Position numbers and translations under genes: made by a program | DNA from: Oscillospiraceae bacterium | Lineage (GTDB): Bacteria; Bacillota; Clostridia; Oscillospirales; Oscillospiraceae | DNA: 33,747 bases | Reading direction: 5' to 3' | NCBI GenBank assembly: GCA_017540645.1 | Contig: JAFYAQ010000026.1 | Span: 1-33,747 of the forward strand | Shown here: one piece after another, positions 24,236-32,161 of the stretch | How positions within the stretch are numbered: the stretch's first letter is position 1 | Layout of the letters: each line of letters begins with the position of its first letter | The notes under the pieces: generated by a model | The model's input: the letters and a program-made list of their open reading frames with translations, nothing else | The model's database searches: none | What the model was told of the DNA's origin: nothing

Positions 24236-25381
24236 TCAAGCGATTTCAGAAAAGTCTTGAGTCGAAATAAAAAGTAAAAACGATTCTGTGGGTATTTTTA
24301 AACTATATCCGGTCTTTTCATAAACTCTCGAAATCCTATATTGAAAAGTGTTTCGGTGAATGTAGAGGGCATTCGCACAATCCTTAATACTGCCGTCATA
24401 TTTATAATACACTTGAATCGTACGTGTAAATTCCTTTTTTTCTTCCGGCGAACAGGAAGAAAATATCAGATTATTCAAGTCTTTCCTGATAGAGCTTGGA
24501 ATGCTTTGAGTAATAAACTCTATGGACATTTGGTCATAACAGATGATAGTGCTTGCCGGAGCCCGGACAGAGACGGCGCAGGCAGTTTTGGCTTCCGCAT
24601 AACAATGACGGATATCAAGGCAATTGTTGGACTGGTTGCTGATACCGCCGCAAACATTTACTCCATAGTAGCTCTTGATCCCAGAACAAATTGATTTAAG
24701 CATTGAATAGGCTCTGTTCCGTTGACACCGATATAACAATATGAAAATCCGATTGTTAATGATCGTACAGTAATTTTTATCTTTTTCCTTGATGTAATTT
24801 TTAATAAACCTGAGAAGGACAATATTTTGAACTTCTGTGAGATTGTCGCGAGAACCTATATGTGACTCGTTGCTGTTCATTACTTGCAATATCGCAACGG
24901 TGTACGGCGAAGTAATGTCGAATCCAAGCAGCTGGCCTCTGGTTTCCAGTTCTGCGACATCAGGATCGGAAGCAAAAAGCCAGCTTTCAATAAAAGATAG
25001 TCTCGCACGGTCGAGAAGGTCGGACTCCTCACGCTGCCGCATTTCAATCATCATTATCTCTGTCATACGCTTAATGATGTCGCCGAAAACTGATACTTCA
25101 CCAGGGTCTCCGGTAATGCCGATAACTCCAACGATTGTTTGATCAATAAATATTGCCATATTGATGCCTCGTTTAACCCCGGCGCTTGGATCATCTTCGT
25201 ATATTGAAAGGGACGGAAGCCTGTTTTGAATGACTTGTAAAGCTCCACAGTGTACAGTACCGACACGCGAGGGATCGGTACTGGCAATTATTATTCCACT
25301 GCGATCCATAAAATTGATATCTCTGTGAATAATGGATTTTAATTCATCGACAATTTGCTTTGCATGATGAACCGCAAGCAT
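24236..25381 (-). CDS. cdaR: CdaR-type sugar-diacid/glycerate-responsive regulator (381 aa)
   Basis: The N-terminal putative sugar-diacid recognition domain (about 1-135) has LAVHHAKQIVDELKSIIHRDINFMD, IIIASTDPSRVGT and the conserved VGVIGITGDPGEV. A GGDEF-like middle region follows, then a PucR-type C-terminal helix-turn-helix (DCANALYIHRNTFQYRISRVYEKTG). In E. coli CdaR responds to glycerate or diacids and activates their catabolic genes; the adjacent glycerate kinase supports the same logic here. ATG 25381 is preferred to the ATG at 25438 because AAGGAGG lies eight bases upstream. It is transcribed divergently from gckA, with a palindrome on its own -35 box suggesting autoregulation. Composition is AT-rich, unlike the core genes. 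Confidence 0.88.
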   Translation of the reverse strand: MLAVHHAKQIVDELKSIIHRDINFMDRSGIIIASTDPSRVGTVHCGALQVIQNRLPSLSIYEDDPSAGVKRGINMAIFIDQTIVGVIGITGDPGEVSVFGDIIKRMTEIMMIEMRQREESDLLDRARLSFIESWLFASDPDVAELETRGQLLGFDITSPYTVAILQVMNSNESHIGSRDNLTEVQNIVLLRFIKNYIKEKDKNYCTIINNRIFILLYRCQRNRAYSMLKSICSGIKSYYGVNVCGGISNQSNNCLDIRHCYAEAKTACAVSVRAPASTIICYDQMSIEFITQSIPSSIRKDLNNLIFSSCSPEEKKEFTRTIQVYYKYDGSIKDCANALYIHRNTFQYRISRVYEKTGYSLKIPTESFLLFISTQDFSEIA

Positions 25382-25415
25382 AAAGCGCCCTCCTTGGTTT
25401 GTAATTATCACTATA

Positions 25416-25444
25416 ATAATACTGAATATTTGTAACAATTACAA
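25416..25444 (-). promoter_or_regulatory. promoter of the cdaR-like gene
   Basis: On the minus strand TTGTAA (25444-25439) and TATTAT (25421-25416) are 17 bases apart. The -35 box is one arm of the palindrome at 25425-25449. Confidence 0.6.
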
Positions 25445-25449
25445 GTATT
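25425..25449. promoter_or_regulatory. 25-bp palindromic operator candidate
   Basis: AATA-T-TTGTAA-CAA-TTACAA-G-TATT is symmetric except for one position pair. It covers the cdaR -35 element, so a bound protein would block cdaR transcription. Confidence 0.55.
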
Positions 25450-25646
25450 GTTTTGGTATTATCACGCTAGGCAAAAAGATAAATTGCACAACATTTGGAT
25501 TATGCCGATAGTATTTGTATGTGATTATCACAAGGACAAGCCGTAAAAACAGTCTTTAAGCCAGATACTCCGCTTTGATCCATTATTTCAAGTTTTCCTT
25601 AATGTGGTTAATCTAATAGGATAAGGTCTTTTAGAAAGGACACGCC

Positions 25647-26915
25647 ATGACTAACACATGCTCTGAAAGAATATCGATGCGGCAGGATGCCCTCTGGATC
25701 ATTGATAGATCAATAAAGGAAAACATGCCGGATAAAGCTGTCGAAAACGCATTGAAGTGCAAAGACTTTTCGGGAAATGTAATTTTGGTTGCAGTCGGAA
25801 AAGCAGCCTGGCAGATGGCATATACCGCGAAACAATGTCTCGGTCGCAAAATTACCGCGGGGATTGTGTTAACTAAGTATCATCATGTGAAAGGCCCGAT
25901 AGACGGTATTGTCTGTTTTGAGGGTGGGCATCCGGTTCCGGATGAAAACTCGATAAAAGGTACCCAGGCCGCCTTAAAGCTTGTCAAAGATTTATCCGAA
26001 AAGGATAACGTGCTGTTCCTTTTGTCCGGAGGAGGAAGCGCACTCTTCGAGGACCCTCTGGTTTCTTTGGCCGAATTGCAGGACATTAACCGACAACTGC
26101 TGGAAAGCGGTGCTGATATAGTTGAAATCAATACAATCCGCAAGCGCTTGTCAAGAGTAAAGGGCGGAAGATTTGCCCAAAGCTGCAGCCCCGCAAATGT
26201 TTTTTCGGTTATCCTGAATGACGTTCTTGGCAATAGTGTGGATATGATCGCCTCTGGCCCGGCTTGTGTGGACACTTCCACTTCTCAGGACGCAATATCC
26301 ATAGTTGAAAAGTACCATATGCAAATCAGTGACAAGGCTCGTGGATTATTGCAGTGTGAAACCGTCAAAAAGCTTGATAACGTTGAGTGCATTATTTCAG
26401 GGAGCGTACATCAGCTCTGCGAGGCGGCAGCTAACGCCTGCATGGAGCTCGGATACGAGCCGCTTATTTTGACGGATTGTCTTTGCTGCCATGCAAGTGA
26501 TGCGGGATTATTTTTGTCATCGGTTGCTCGAAGTCATCAAAACCATGAAAAACCATTGGCGATAATAGCTGGCGGAGAGACAACAGTTGTGCTTACCGGA
26601 AACGGAAAAGGCGGAAGAAACCAAGAACTGGTCTTGGCTGCAGCAGAAGGCATTAAAGGAACTGAAAATATTGTCATTTTTTCAGTTGGTTCTGACGGGA
26701 CAGATGGGCCCACAGACGCTGCCGGTGGAATAGTTGACGGATTTACCGCTTCGGCAATTCAAGGCCTGGGCTATTCTGTTCACCAGTTTCTGCAGAACAA
26801 CGATTCTTATCATGCGCTGGAATTAGTCAATGGTTTGGTTTTCACTGGACCGACCGGAACGAACGTTAATGATATTTCTGTAGCGCTGATCCGCCCGTGT
26901 ACAGCTTGTGAATAG
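25647..26915 (+). CDS. gckA: glycerate 2-kinase, GckA/MOFRL family (422 aa)
   Basis: A two-domain glycerate kinase: an N-terminal DUF4147-type domain and a C-terminal MOFRL domain. It shows VILVAVGKAAWQMA, the glycine-rich LFLLSGGGSALFEDP, NTIRKRLSRVKGGRFA, LNDVLGNSVDMIASGP, and, in the second domain, IAGGETTVVLTGNGKGGRNQELVLAAA and SVGSDGTDGPTDAAGG. It converts glycerate to 2-phosphoglycerate with ATP, feeding lower glycolysis. AAAGGA lies before the ATG. It is the first gene of the rightward series and diverges from the cdaR-like regulator. Older annotations call this family hydroxypyruvate reductase (TtuD), but kinase is the better-supported function. Confidence 0.92.
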   Translation: MTNTCSERISMRQDALWIIDRSIKENMPDKAVENALKCKDFSGNVILVAVGKAAWQMAYTAKQCLGRKITAGIVLTKYHHVKGPIDGIVCFEGGHPVPDENSIKGTQAALKLVKDLSEKDNVLFLLSGGGSALFEDPLVSLAELQDINRQLLESGADIVEINTIRKRLSRVKGGRFAQSCSPANVFSVILNDVLGNSVDMIASGPACVDTSTSQDAISIVEKYHMQISDKARGLLQCETVKKLDNVECIISGSVHQLCEAAANACMELGYEPLILTDCLCCHASDAGLFLSSVARSHQNHEKPLAIIAGGETTVVLTGNGKGGRNQELVLAAAEGIKGTENIVIFSVGSDGTDGPTDAAGGIVDGFTASAIQGLGYSVHQFLQNNDSYHALELVNGLVFTGPTGTNVNDISVALIRPCTACE

Positions 26916-27125
26916 AGAGAAGACAACCAGGCTGCTTTAGGAATACGTCAGCGTTATAAAAGCAATAGAGGTTTTGTTTAATTGGGAAAAAAGATTCATT
27001 GAAAGGAGGCCGCGTCGGAGAGTAAGAAAAGCATAAAAAGGTGGGGGTGTTCTGTTAATTCAGTCTGGAAAAAGCCGTGAAAAAAAAAGAAAGCAAAGAA
27101 AAGAAAGCAAAGAAGGAGGATCAAA
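26916..27125 (+). other. purine-rich leader upstream of the NhaC-type gene
   Basis: No gene is seen. An isolated GAAAGGAGG (about 27000) has no sensible frame after it. The last 45 bases are almost pure purine and contain the 14-bp tandem repeat at 27085-27112 next to the real ribosome binding site. Confidence 0.4.
27085..27112 (+). repeat. exact 14-bp tandem duplication near a ribosome binding site
   Basis: AAAAGAAAGCAAAG occurs twice in a row, ending a few bases before AAGGAGG of the NhaC-type gene. Slippage here would alter leader length, not the reading frame. Confidence 0.6.
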
Positions 27126-28583
27126 ATGAAAATGTCTAAAGAAAAAACTCGTAAGCAACCGAGCGTATTTGCCGCTTTCTCACCTCTGGTAGTGATGTTC
27201 CTCGTCGTTGGTATCGGGTCAGGTTTTCTCGGCCTTGACTCCAGAATGCTTTTCATGGCATGCCTTCTCTACACCATTATTGTTGGATATGCCTGCGGTT
27301 TTAGCTGGGCAGAAATGGAAGCTGCTGCAGTAAAGAAACTGTCTAAATTTGTTATTCCCTCTGTCATGCTTATGGTTTTGGGTGCTTTTCTTGCTTCGAC
27401 CATGCTCTCAGGTGCGACTCCTGTTCTTGTCGTATGGCTTAGTAAACTTGTTACTCCCAGACTAATTCTTCCCCTTTCTTTCCTTTTGTGCAGCTTCATG
27501 TGCACTTTGATCGGATGCAACTGGACAACTTGCGGTACTCTCGGATTGGTTCTTTTCAGTATTGGTATTGTTCAGGGCGTAAATCCGTTCCTTCTTGCCG
27601 GTGCTGTCGTCAGCGGTGCTACCTTTGGCACCTACGTTTCCCCGATTTCTGATGTAATGATCCAGCACGCGGCGTTCGCTGAAGTCCCGGTTACCTCTTT
27701 TATCAAAGAAATGAATAGGCCCTCCTATATTTCTCTCGGTATCTGTGCTATACTTTATGCTGTAGTTGGCTTTCTCACCACGAGTGCTCCCACTGCTGAG
27801 CAAACCGAATTGTTGTCCACGTTTTCTGCGAATGTAAGCGCTATTTATCACGTCAATCCGATAGTCATCCTTCCTATTGTTGTGTGTATCGTTCTGGCCT
27901 ATAAACGGGTTCCCATCATTCCCACGATGCTTATCTCCACAGCAATTGGTATTGCGATTGGCTGCTTCCTTCAGGGCTTCAATTTGGTTACCAGCTTTAA
28001 AGCCTGCTATAAGGGCTTCTCTTCTGCAAGCATGCTTACCCAAATAGCTCCCGATGTTGAAATCAGCAGTCTTTTAGCGACATTAACTGACCGCGGTGGT
28101 GTTCTTGACTTTATTGGAGCAGTGGTTACGCTGCTGCTGCTTATTACCAACGTGGCGATTACCGAGCTCTTTGGCGCTTTCGGTCATCTTCGCAGATGGT
28201 TCTTCAAATCCAACAACGGCTCGCTTTGGGGACTGCATCTCAAAATGGCTGCCTTCTGCAGCATCGCTTCCGTGCTTGTTTTTAATACAAATGCCGTTAT
28301 GGCCGTTGCGGCTGAAGTGTTCGAGGAGCCCTGTGAGAAGATGGGCGTAAGCAAGATTAAGATCGCCTGTACAAGCAAAACATGGGGCACAATGGTCATG
28401 AATGCGCTTCCCTTTATGACCACTCCCCTGACCTTTGCGGCTGTATTCGGCTTTGATTCTTCCATGCGATACTATCCATACGCCTTTATCTTCTTCGTCA
28501 TTTCTATTGTTATGACCGTCATGAACTCCCTTAAGTTGAATGAAATAGATCACCCTGAACTGGCTGTAGCAAAAACTGTATAA
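27126..28583 (+). CDS. NhaC-family Na+/H+ antiporter-like carrier (485 aa)
   Basis: A polytopic membrane protein of about 11-12 segments. It has the NhaC signature region around CNWTTCGTLGLVLFSIGI, then AGAVVSGATFGTYVSPISDVMIQHAAFA. Length is normal. AAGGAGGATC precedes the ATG. NhaC proteins are ion-transporter-superfamily carriers that exchange Na+ for H+, and some relatives exchange organic acids (malate/lactate). Between glycerate kinase and an ABC importer, a role in moving a carboxylate (glycerate or a breakdown product) with Na+ or H+ is at least as likely as pH homeostasis; this is inference. A 14-bp hairpin separates it from the ABC genes. Confidence 0.88.
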   Translation: MKMSKEKTRKQPSVFAAFSPLVVMFLVVGIGSGFLGLDSRMLFMACLLYTIIVGYACGFSWAEMEAAAVKKLSKFVIPSVMLMVLGAFLASTMLSGATPVLVVWLSKLVTPRLILPLSFLLCSFMCTLIGCNWTTCGTLGLVLFSIGIVQGVNPFLLAGAVVSGATFGTYVSPISDVMIQHAAFAEVPVTSFIKEMNRPSYISLGICAILYAVVGFLTTSAPTAEQTELLSTFSANVSAIYHVNPIVILPIVVCIVLAYKRVPIIPTMLISTAIGIAIGCFLQGFNLVTSFKACYKGFSSASMLTQIAPDVEISSLLATLTDRGGVLDFIGAVVTLLLLITNVAITELFGAFGHLRRWFFKSNNGSLWGLHLKMAAFCSIASVLVFNTNAVMAVAAEVFEEPCEKMGVSKIKIACTSKTWGTMVMNALPFMTTPLTFAAVFGFDSSMRYYPYAFIFFVISIVMTVMNSLKLNEIDHPELAVAKTV

Positions 28584-28590
28584 AACAATC

Positions 28591-28623
28591 AGGAGAGGTG
28601 TGAGCCCTTCTCATGCCTCTCCT
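28591..28623 (+). terminator. strong intercistronic hairpin between the carrier and ABC genes
   Basis: AGGAGAGGTGTGAG (28591-28604) pairs over all 14 positions (two G-T) with CTCATGCCTCTCCT (28610-28623) around CCCTT. The downstream AAAAGGTTTTC is a poor T-run, so attenuation or mRNA protection is more likely than full termination. Confidence 0.55.
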
Positions 28624-28684
28624 AAAAGGTTTTCAGCAATTCGCGCAACAGGGCAGAATAATCGAAGAAAGGAGAATTGCGAAT

Positions 28685-29668
28685 ATGAAAACATCGAAAA
28701 CTGTAATGTTATGTTTTGTTGCCGCGTTGCTGTTTGCAGTTCTGGCTGGATGCGGGGCAAAAAAGGAAAAAGTATTGATCTACACCAGCTCCGAAGACTT
28801 TAAAATTGAAAACATGACAAAACGCCTGAATGAAAAGTTCCCAAACTATGAGATAACCATTGAGTATATGCCTACCGGAAATCATGCCGCGAAACTTCTT
28901 GCTGAAGGCCTAAACACAGAATGCGATATAACGCATGATTTAGAATATGGGTATCTGGCTCAACTGGATAATGCCGGCTATTTGGCGGATTTATCTGACT
29001 TTGACAAGAGCAGATATACCGATGATGTTAATCTAAGTGATAACTATATTATAGAACTGCGCAACAGCGGTTCCATTATTTTAAATACTGACGTATTAAG
29101 GGATAGAAACTTACCTGTACCGAGCAGCTATGATGACTTACTGAACAGTGTATATAAAGGCCTGATTTCAATGCCCAATCCCAGATCATCCGGTACGGGT
29201 TATATGTTTTTAAAGTCTCTTGTCAATGCCTGGGGAGAAGAAAAAGCATTCGTATATTTCGACCAGCTTAATGAAAACATTTTGCAGTACACATCTTCCG
29301 GATCAGGCCCATGTAAATCGTTGATTATGGGGGAAGTTGCTATAGGGCTTGGCATGACGGCGCAGGCCGTCAATGAAATCAACAAAGGTGCTCCTCTGCA
29401 GATCGTCAGTTTTGAGGAAGGGCTGCCATATACCTTGTACGGCCAGGCTATAATAAACGGGAAGGAGCAGCGCAAAGCAGTTAAAGAGGTTTTTGAATAT
29501 CTTGTTAATAAGTATAACTACGAGAACAATGAGCTGTTCTTTCCGGAAAAAATCTATAAGGACAGGGATTACTCCGTCGAGAATTATCCTCAAAACATCA
29601 AGTATTCTGACATGCGAAACGACAGCATAGAAGAAAAAGACCGGCTACTTAAGAAATGGAAGTATTAG
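28685..29668 (+). CDS. ABC transporter substrate-binding lipoprotein, Fbp/PhnS-like (327 aa)
   Basis: A lipoprotein signal with lipobox LAGC (Cys23) is followed by a periplasmic-binding-protein fold of the iron/2-aminoethylphosphonate/sugar-phosphate group. Visible markers are LIYTSSEDFKIENMTKRLNEKFP, VDE-like ITHDLEYGYLAQLDNAGYLADLS, the IILNTDVLRDRNLPVPSSYDDLL hinge region, and MPNPRSSGTGYMF, a segment that contacts oxyanions in related proteins. ATG 28685 is chosen for AAAGGAG upstream and the signal peptide; the upstream in-frame ATG 28613 lies in the hairpin region. It delivers its ligand to the fused permease encoded two genes on. The ligand is probably an anion, phosphate-bearing or phosphonate. 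Confidence 0.88.
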   Translation: MKTSKTVMLCFVAALLFAVLAGCGAKKEKVLIYTSSEDFKIENMTKRLNEKFPNYEITIEYMPTGNHAAKLLAEGLNTECDITHDLEYGYLAQLDNAGYLADLSDFDKSRYTDDVNLSDNYIIELRNSGSIILNTDVLRDRNLPVPSSYDDLLNSVYKGLISMPNPRSSGTGYMFLKSLVNAWGEEKAFVYFDQLNENILQYTSSGSGPCKSLIMGEVAIGLGMTAQAVNEINKGAPLQIVSFEEGLPYTLYGQAIINGKEQRKAVKEVFEYLVNKYNYENNELFFPEKIYKDRDYSVENYPQNIKYSDMRNDSIEEKDRLLKKWKY

Positions 29669-29683
29669 GGAGCATAGCGCATT

Positions 29684-30481
29684 ATGTATGCCACCAGGAA
29701 TGTCAAATTACAAGTTAGGGACATCCATATGCAATTTGGAGACAAAATTGCCCTGAATCATGCAAGTTTTGATGTTTATGAGGGCGAGTTTCTCTCAATT
29801 CTGGGTCCTTCAGGATGTGGAAAAACGACAGCATTGCGCATTCTTGTCGGATTGCAGGAGCCTGTCTCTGGTACAATCTACAAAGATGGGATAGACATTA
29901 CTTCGGAACATCCTTCTAAACGCGGAATGGGGATCGTCTTTCAGAACTATGCGCTGTTCGAAAACATGACCGTTTTTGAGAATGTTGAATATGCATTAAG
30001 AATAAAGAAAGAAAACAGATCTGCGGAGGCAAGAAAGGAAATCAGAAAAAAGGTAATTGCTCTGCTGGAACAGCTTGAATTGTCTGATCATCTTGATAAA
30101 AAGCCTGCGCAAGTATCCGGCGGCCAGCAGCAGCGTGTTGCTATTGCCAGAACGCTGGCCGTTAATCCGGACATAATCCTTTTTGATGAGCCTATGTCTG
30201 CGCTTGATGTCGCAACTAGGCTATCCTTGCGAAAAGAACTTAAGCGGATTCAAAATGACTTTGGCACTACGATGATTTATATTACACATGATCAAGAAGA
30301 AGCGTTTGCCATGTCCGACAGAATTATGGTTATGCGAGAGGGCAATGTCATTCAGATCGGAACACCAGAGGAGATAATCCGAAATCCAGCAGATGAATAT
30401 GTCCGTGATTTTGTATTGCGTAATCTGGAACTGAAAGTTAATTCTTTATCCAAATTCATAAAAGTCTCAAATGGTACTTGA
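29684..30481 (+). CDS. ABC transporter ATP-binding protein, short PotA/FbpC type (265 aa)
   Basis: A complete nucleotide-binding domain: Walker A GPSGCGKTT (41-49), Q-loop Gln87 in VFQNYAL, signature VSGGQQQR (144-151), Walker B IILFDEP (164-170) and switch His202 in ITHDQEEA. It belongs to the PotA/FbpC/PhnT group but stops at 265 residues, where relatives usually run to about 350 with a C-terminal TOBE regulatory domain, so that domain is missing. AGGGAG lies 11 bases before ATG. The stop overlaps the permease start by 11 bases. It energises import of the lipoprotein's ligand. Confidence 0.94.
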   Translation: MYATRNVKLQVRDIHMQFGDKIALNHASFDVYEGEFLSILGPSGCGKTTALRILVGLQEPVSGTIYKDGIDITSEHPSKRGMGIVFQNYALFENMTVFENVEYALRIKKENRSAEARKEIRKKVIALLEQLELSDHLDKKPAQVSGGQQQRVAIARTLAVNPDIILFDEPMSALDVATRLSLRKELKRIQNDFGTTMIYITHDQEEAFAMSDRIMVMREGNVIQIGTPEEIIRNPADEYVRDFVLRNLELKVNSLSKFIKVSNGT

Positions 30482-32120
30482 TACGATGAAATATATGAGA
30501 CACAATGGGGAACAATACTCTTTTCGGTCAAAAATACAAAAAGCAGGTGTTTTAAAAGCTATTATTGCTGTATTTTTAGCTGCTTTTATTCTTGCGCCGC
30601 TTGTACGCATGTTTTTTTACATCGGCAGGGACAGCATTAATAATGTAATTACTTCACCTCTTACTGGTACGGCAATCAAGAATTCGTTGGTTTCTTCGGC
30701 TATAGCAACTGCAATTACTATGGTTCTGGCTTATACAACTGCTTATGCAATTGAACGCTCAAACATGAAGGGGCGTAACTTCTTCAGCATTGTATTTGTC
30801 GTTCCCATGCTGATTCCCTCTATTTCACACGGCATGGGGATTCTTCTCGTGTTAGGGAACAACGGTCTTCTTAGAAAGCTCCTAAATCTGAAATTCAGTA
30901 TTTACGGTCTGCCCGGGATCTTGCTAGGATCTGTATTATATGCTTTTCCTATAGCATTTCTAATGCTGTCCGACGTTATGAAATACGAAGACAGCTCCCC
31001 TTATGAGGCTGCCCAAGTATTGGGTGTGGATCGATTACATCAGTTTACCGCAATCACTTTTCCATATATCCGAAAACCGATTATTACCATTGTCTTTGCC
31101 ATCTTTACGGTTATTATTACCGATTACGGCGTACCGCTGATGGTGGGAGGAACTTATACAACTATTGCCATTGTTTTGTATCAGGAGGTCATCGGGCGTC
31201 TTAATTTCGGAACTGGAGTATTATATGGAATCTTTTTGCTTATTCCTGCAGTAATAGCCTTTATTATTGACCTGAATAACAACGACAGCGGGAATAGTTC
31301 TTTTGTCACAAAAGCTTTTACGTCGACGAACAGCCGGTTGAGAAAATGCGTTGGATATATTATTTGCAGCGCGGTTGCAGCCATTATACTACTGTTAGTG
31401 ATTTCGTTCGTGCAGCTTGGTTTTACTGGCAGTTACTCTAATAGCACTTTGTTTACCCTTGCATATTTTAAAGAAGCGCGGAATTACCACTTGGGAAAGT
31501 ATCTTTTAAATTCTGTTATTATTGCCGCTGCTGCTGCATTTGCCGGGATGAGCATTGCACTTGCCACTGCCTATTTAACAACGCGAATGGAATCAAAGGC
31601 AAGCAGGGCACTACATTTGTTGGCAATAACGTCAGCTGCAATTCCCGGTATTGTACTTGGCTTGTCTTATATTCTGACATTTAAAAATACCGCATTATAT
31701 GGTACCCTGTTTCTTCTGATGCTTGTCAACACCATCCACTTTTTTTCCTCTCCCTATCTGATGATGTATAACAGCCTCTCAAAATTGAACGAAAATCTGG
31801 AAGGTGTCGGTTTTACATTGGGCATTAGTCGTGGTCAACTGATCAGAGATATAATAATCCCTCAATGCAAAGGCACTTTGGTCGAGATGTTCATTTATTT
31901 CTTTGTCAACTGCATGATTACTATTTCAGCTGTCTCGTTTTTAGCGACTTCAGTGACAAAACCAGTTTCCCTGATGATTACGCAATTTGAGGCACAGATG
32001 AAGCTTGAATGTGCGGCTATTGTATCCTTGTGCATTTTAATTGTTAATATTTGCGCCAAGGCTGCGGCGTATTATTTGAAAAACAGGGAATTCAAAACCA
32101 CCAAGTTGAAACATCTATGA
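30471..32120 (+). CDS. ABC transporter permease, fused double MetI-type domains (549 aa)
   Basis: Two binding-protein-dependent permease domains in one chain, as in FbpB and AfuB. Each has about six membrane segments and an EAA loop: EAAQVLGVDRLHQFTAITFP in the first half and LEGVGFTLGISRGQLIRDIIIP in the second. Length matches fused relatives. The start ATG 30471 overlaps the ATPase gene; ATG 30486 is an alternative, and neither has a strong ribosome binding site, which suggests translational coupling. With the ATPase homodimer it forms the membrane channel of the importer. Confidence 0.93.
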   Translation: MVLDTMKYMRHNGEQYSFRSKIQKAGVLKAIIAVFLAAFILAPLVRMFFYIGRDSINNVITSPLTGTAIKNSLVSSAIATAITMVLAYTTAYAIERSNMKGRNFFSIVFVVPMLIPSISHGMGILLVLGNNGLLRKLLNLKFSIYGLPGILLGSVLYAFPIAFLMLSDVMKYEDSSPYEAAQVLGVDRLHQFTAITFPYIRKPIITIVFAIFTVIITDYGVPLMVGGTYTTIAIVLYQEVIGRLNFGTGVLYGIFLLIPAVIAFIIDLNNNDSGNSSFVTKAFTSTNSRLRKCVGYIICSAVAAIILLLVISFVQLGFTGSYSNSTLFTLAYFKEARNYHLGKYLLNSVIIAAAAAFAGMSIALATAYLTTRMESKASRALHLLAITSAAIPGIVLGLSYILTFKNTALYGTLFLLMLVNTIHFFSSPYLMMYNSLSKLNENLEGVGFTLGISRGQLIRDIIIPQCKGTLVEMFIYFFVNCMITISAVSFLATSVTKPVSLMITQFEAQMKLECAAIVSLCILIVNICAKAAAYYLKNREFKTTKLKHL

Positions 32121-32161
32121 GCATTTTTAAATCCTAAAACTGTTTAGAAAGGTTTTTCATT

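Larger units (their letters stand above)
25404..25531 (+). repeat. three direct copies of ATTATCAC in the divergent promoter region
   Basis: Exact copies lie at 25404-25411, 25458-25465 and 25524-25531, all in the same orientation. The first is downstream of the cdaR -10 box; the last follows possible gckA promoter elements (TTGCAC or TTGGAT, near 25485-25515). They may be operator half-sites for the CdaR-like protein. Confidence 0.45.

Noticed and set aside
25382..25438. A longer start (ATG 25438) for the cdaR-like gene
   Set aside because: It would lie upstream of the -10 box and lacks a ribosome binding site; AAGGAGG supports ATG 25381.
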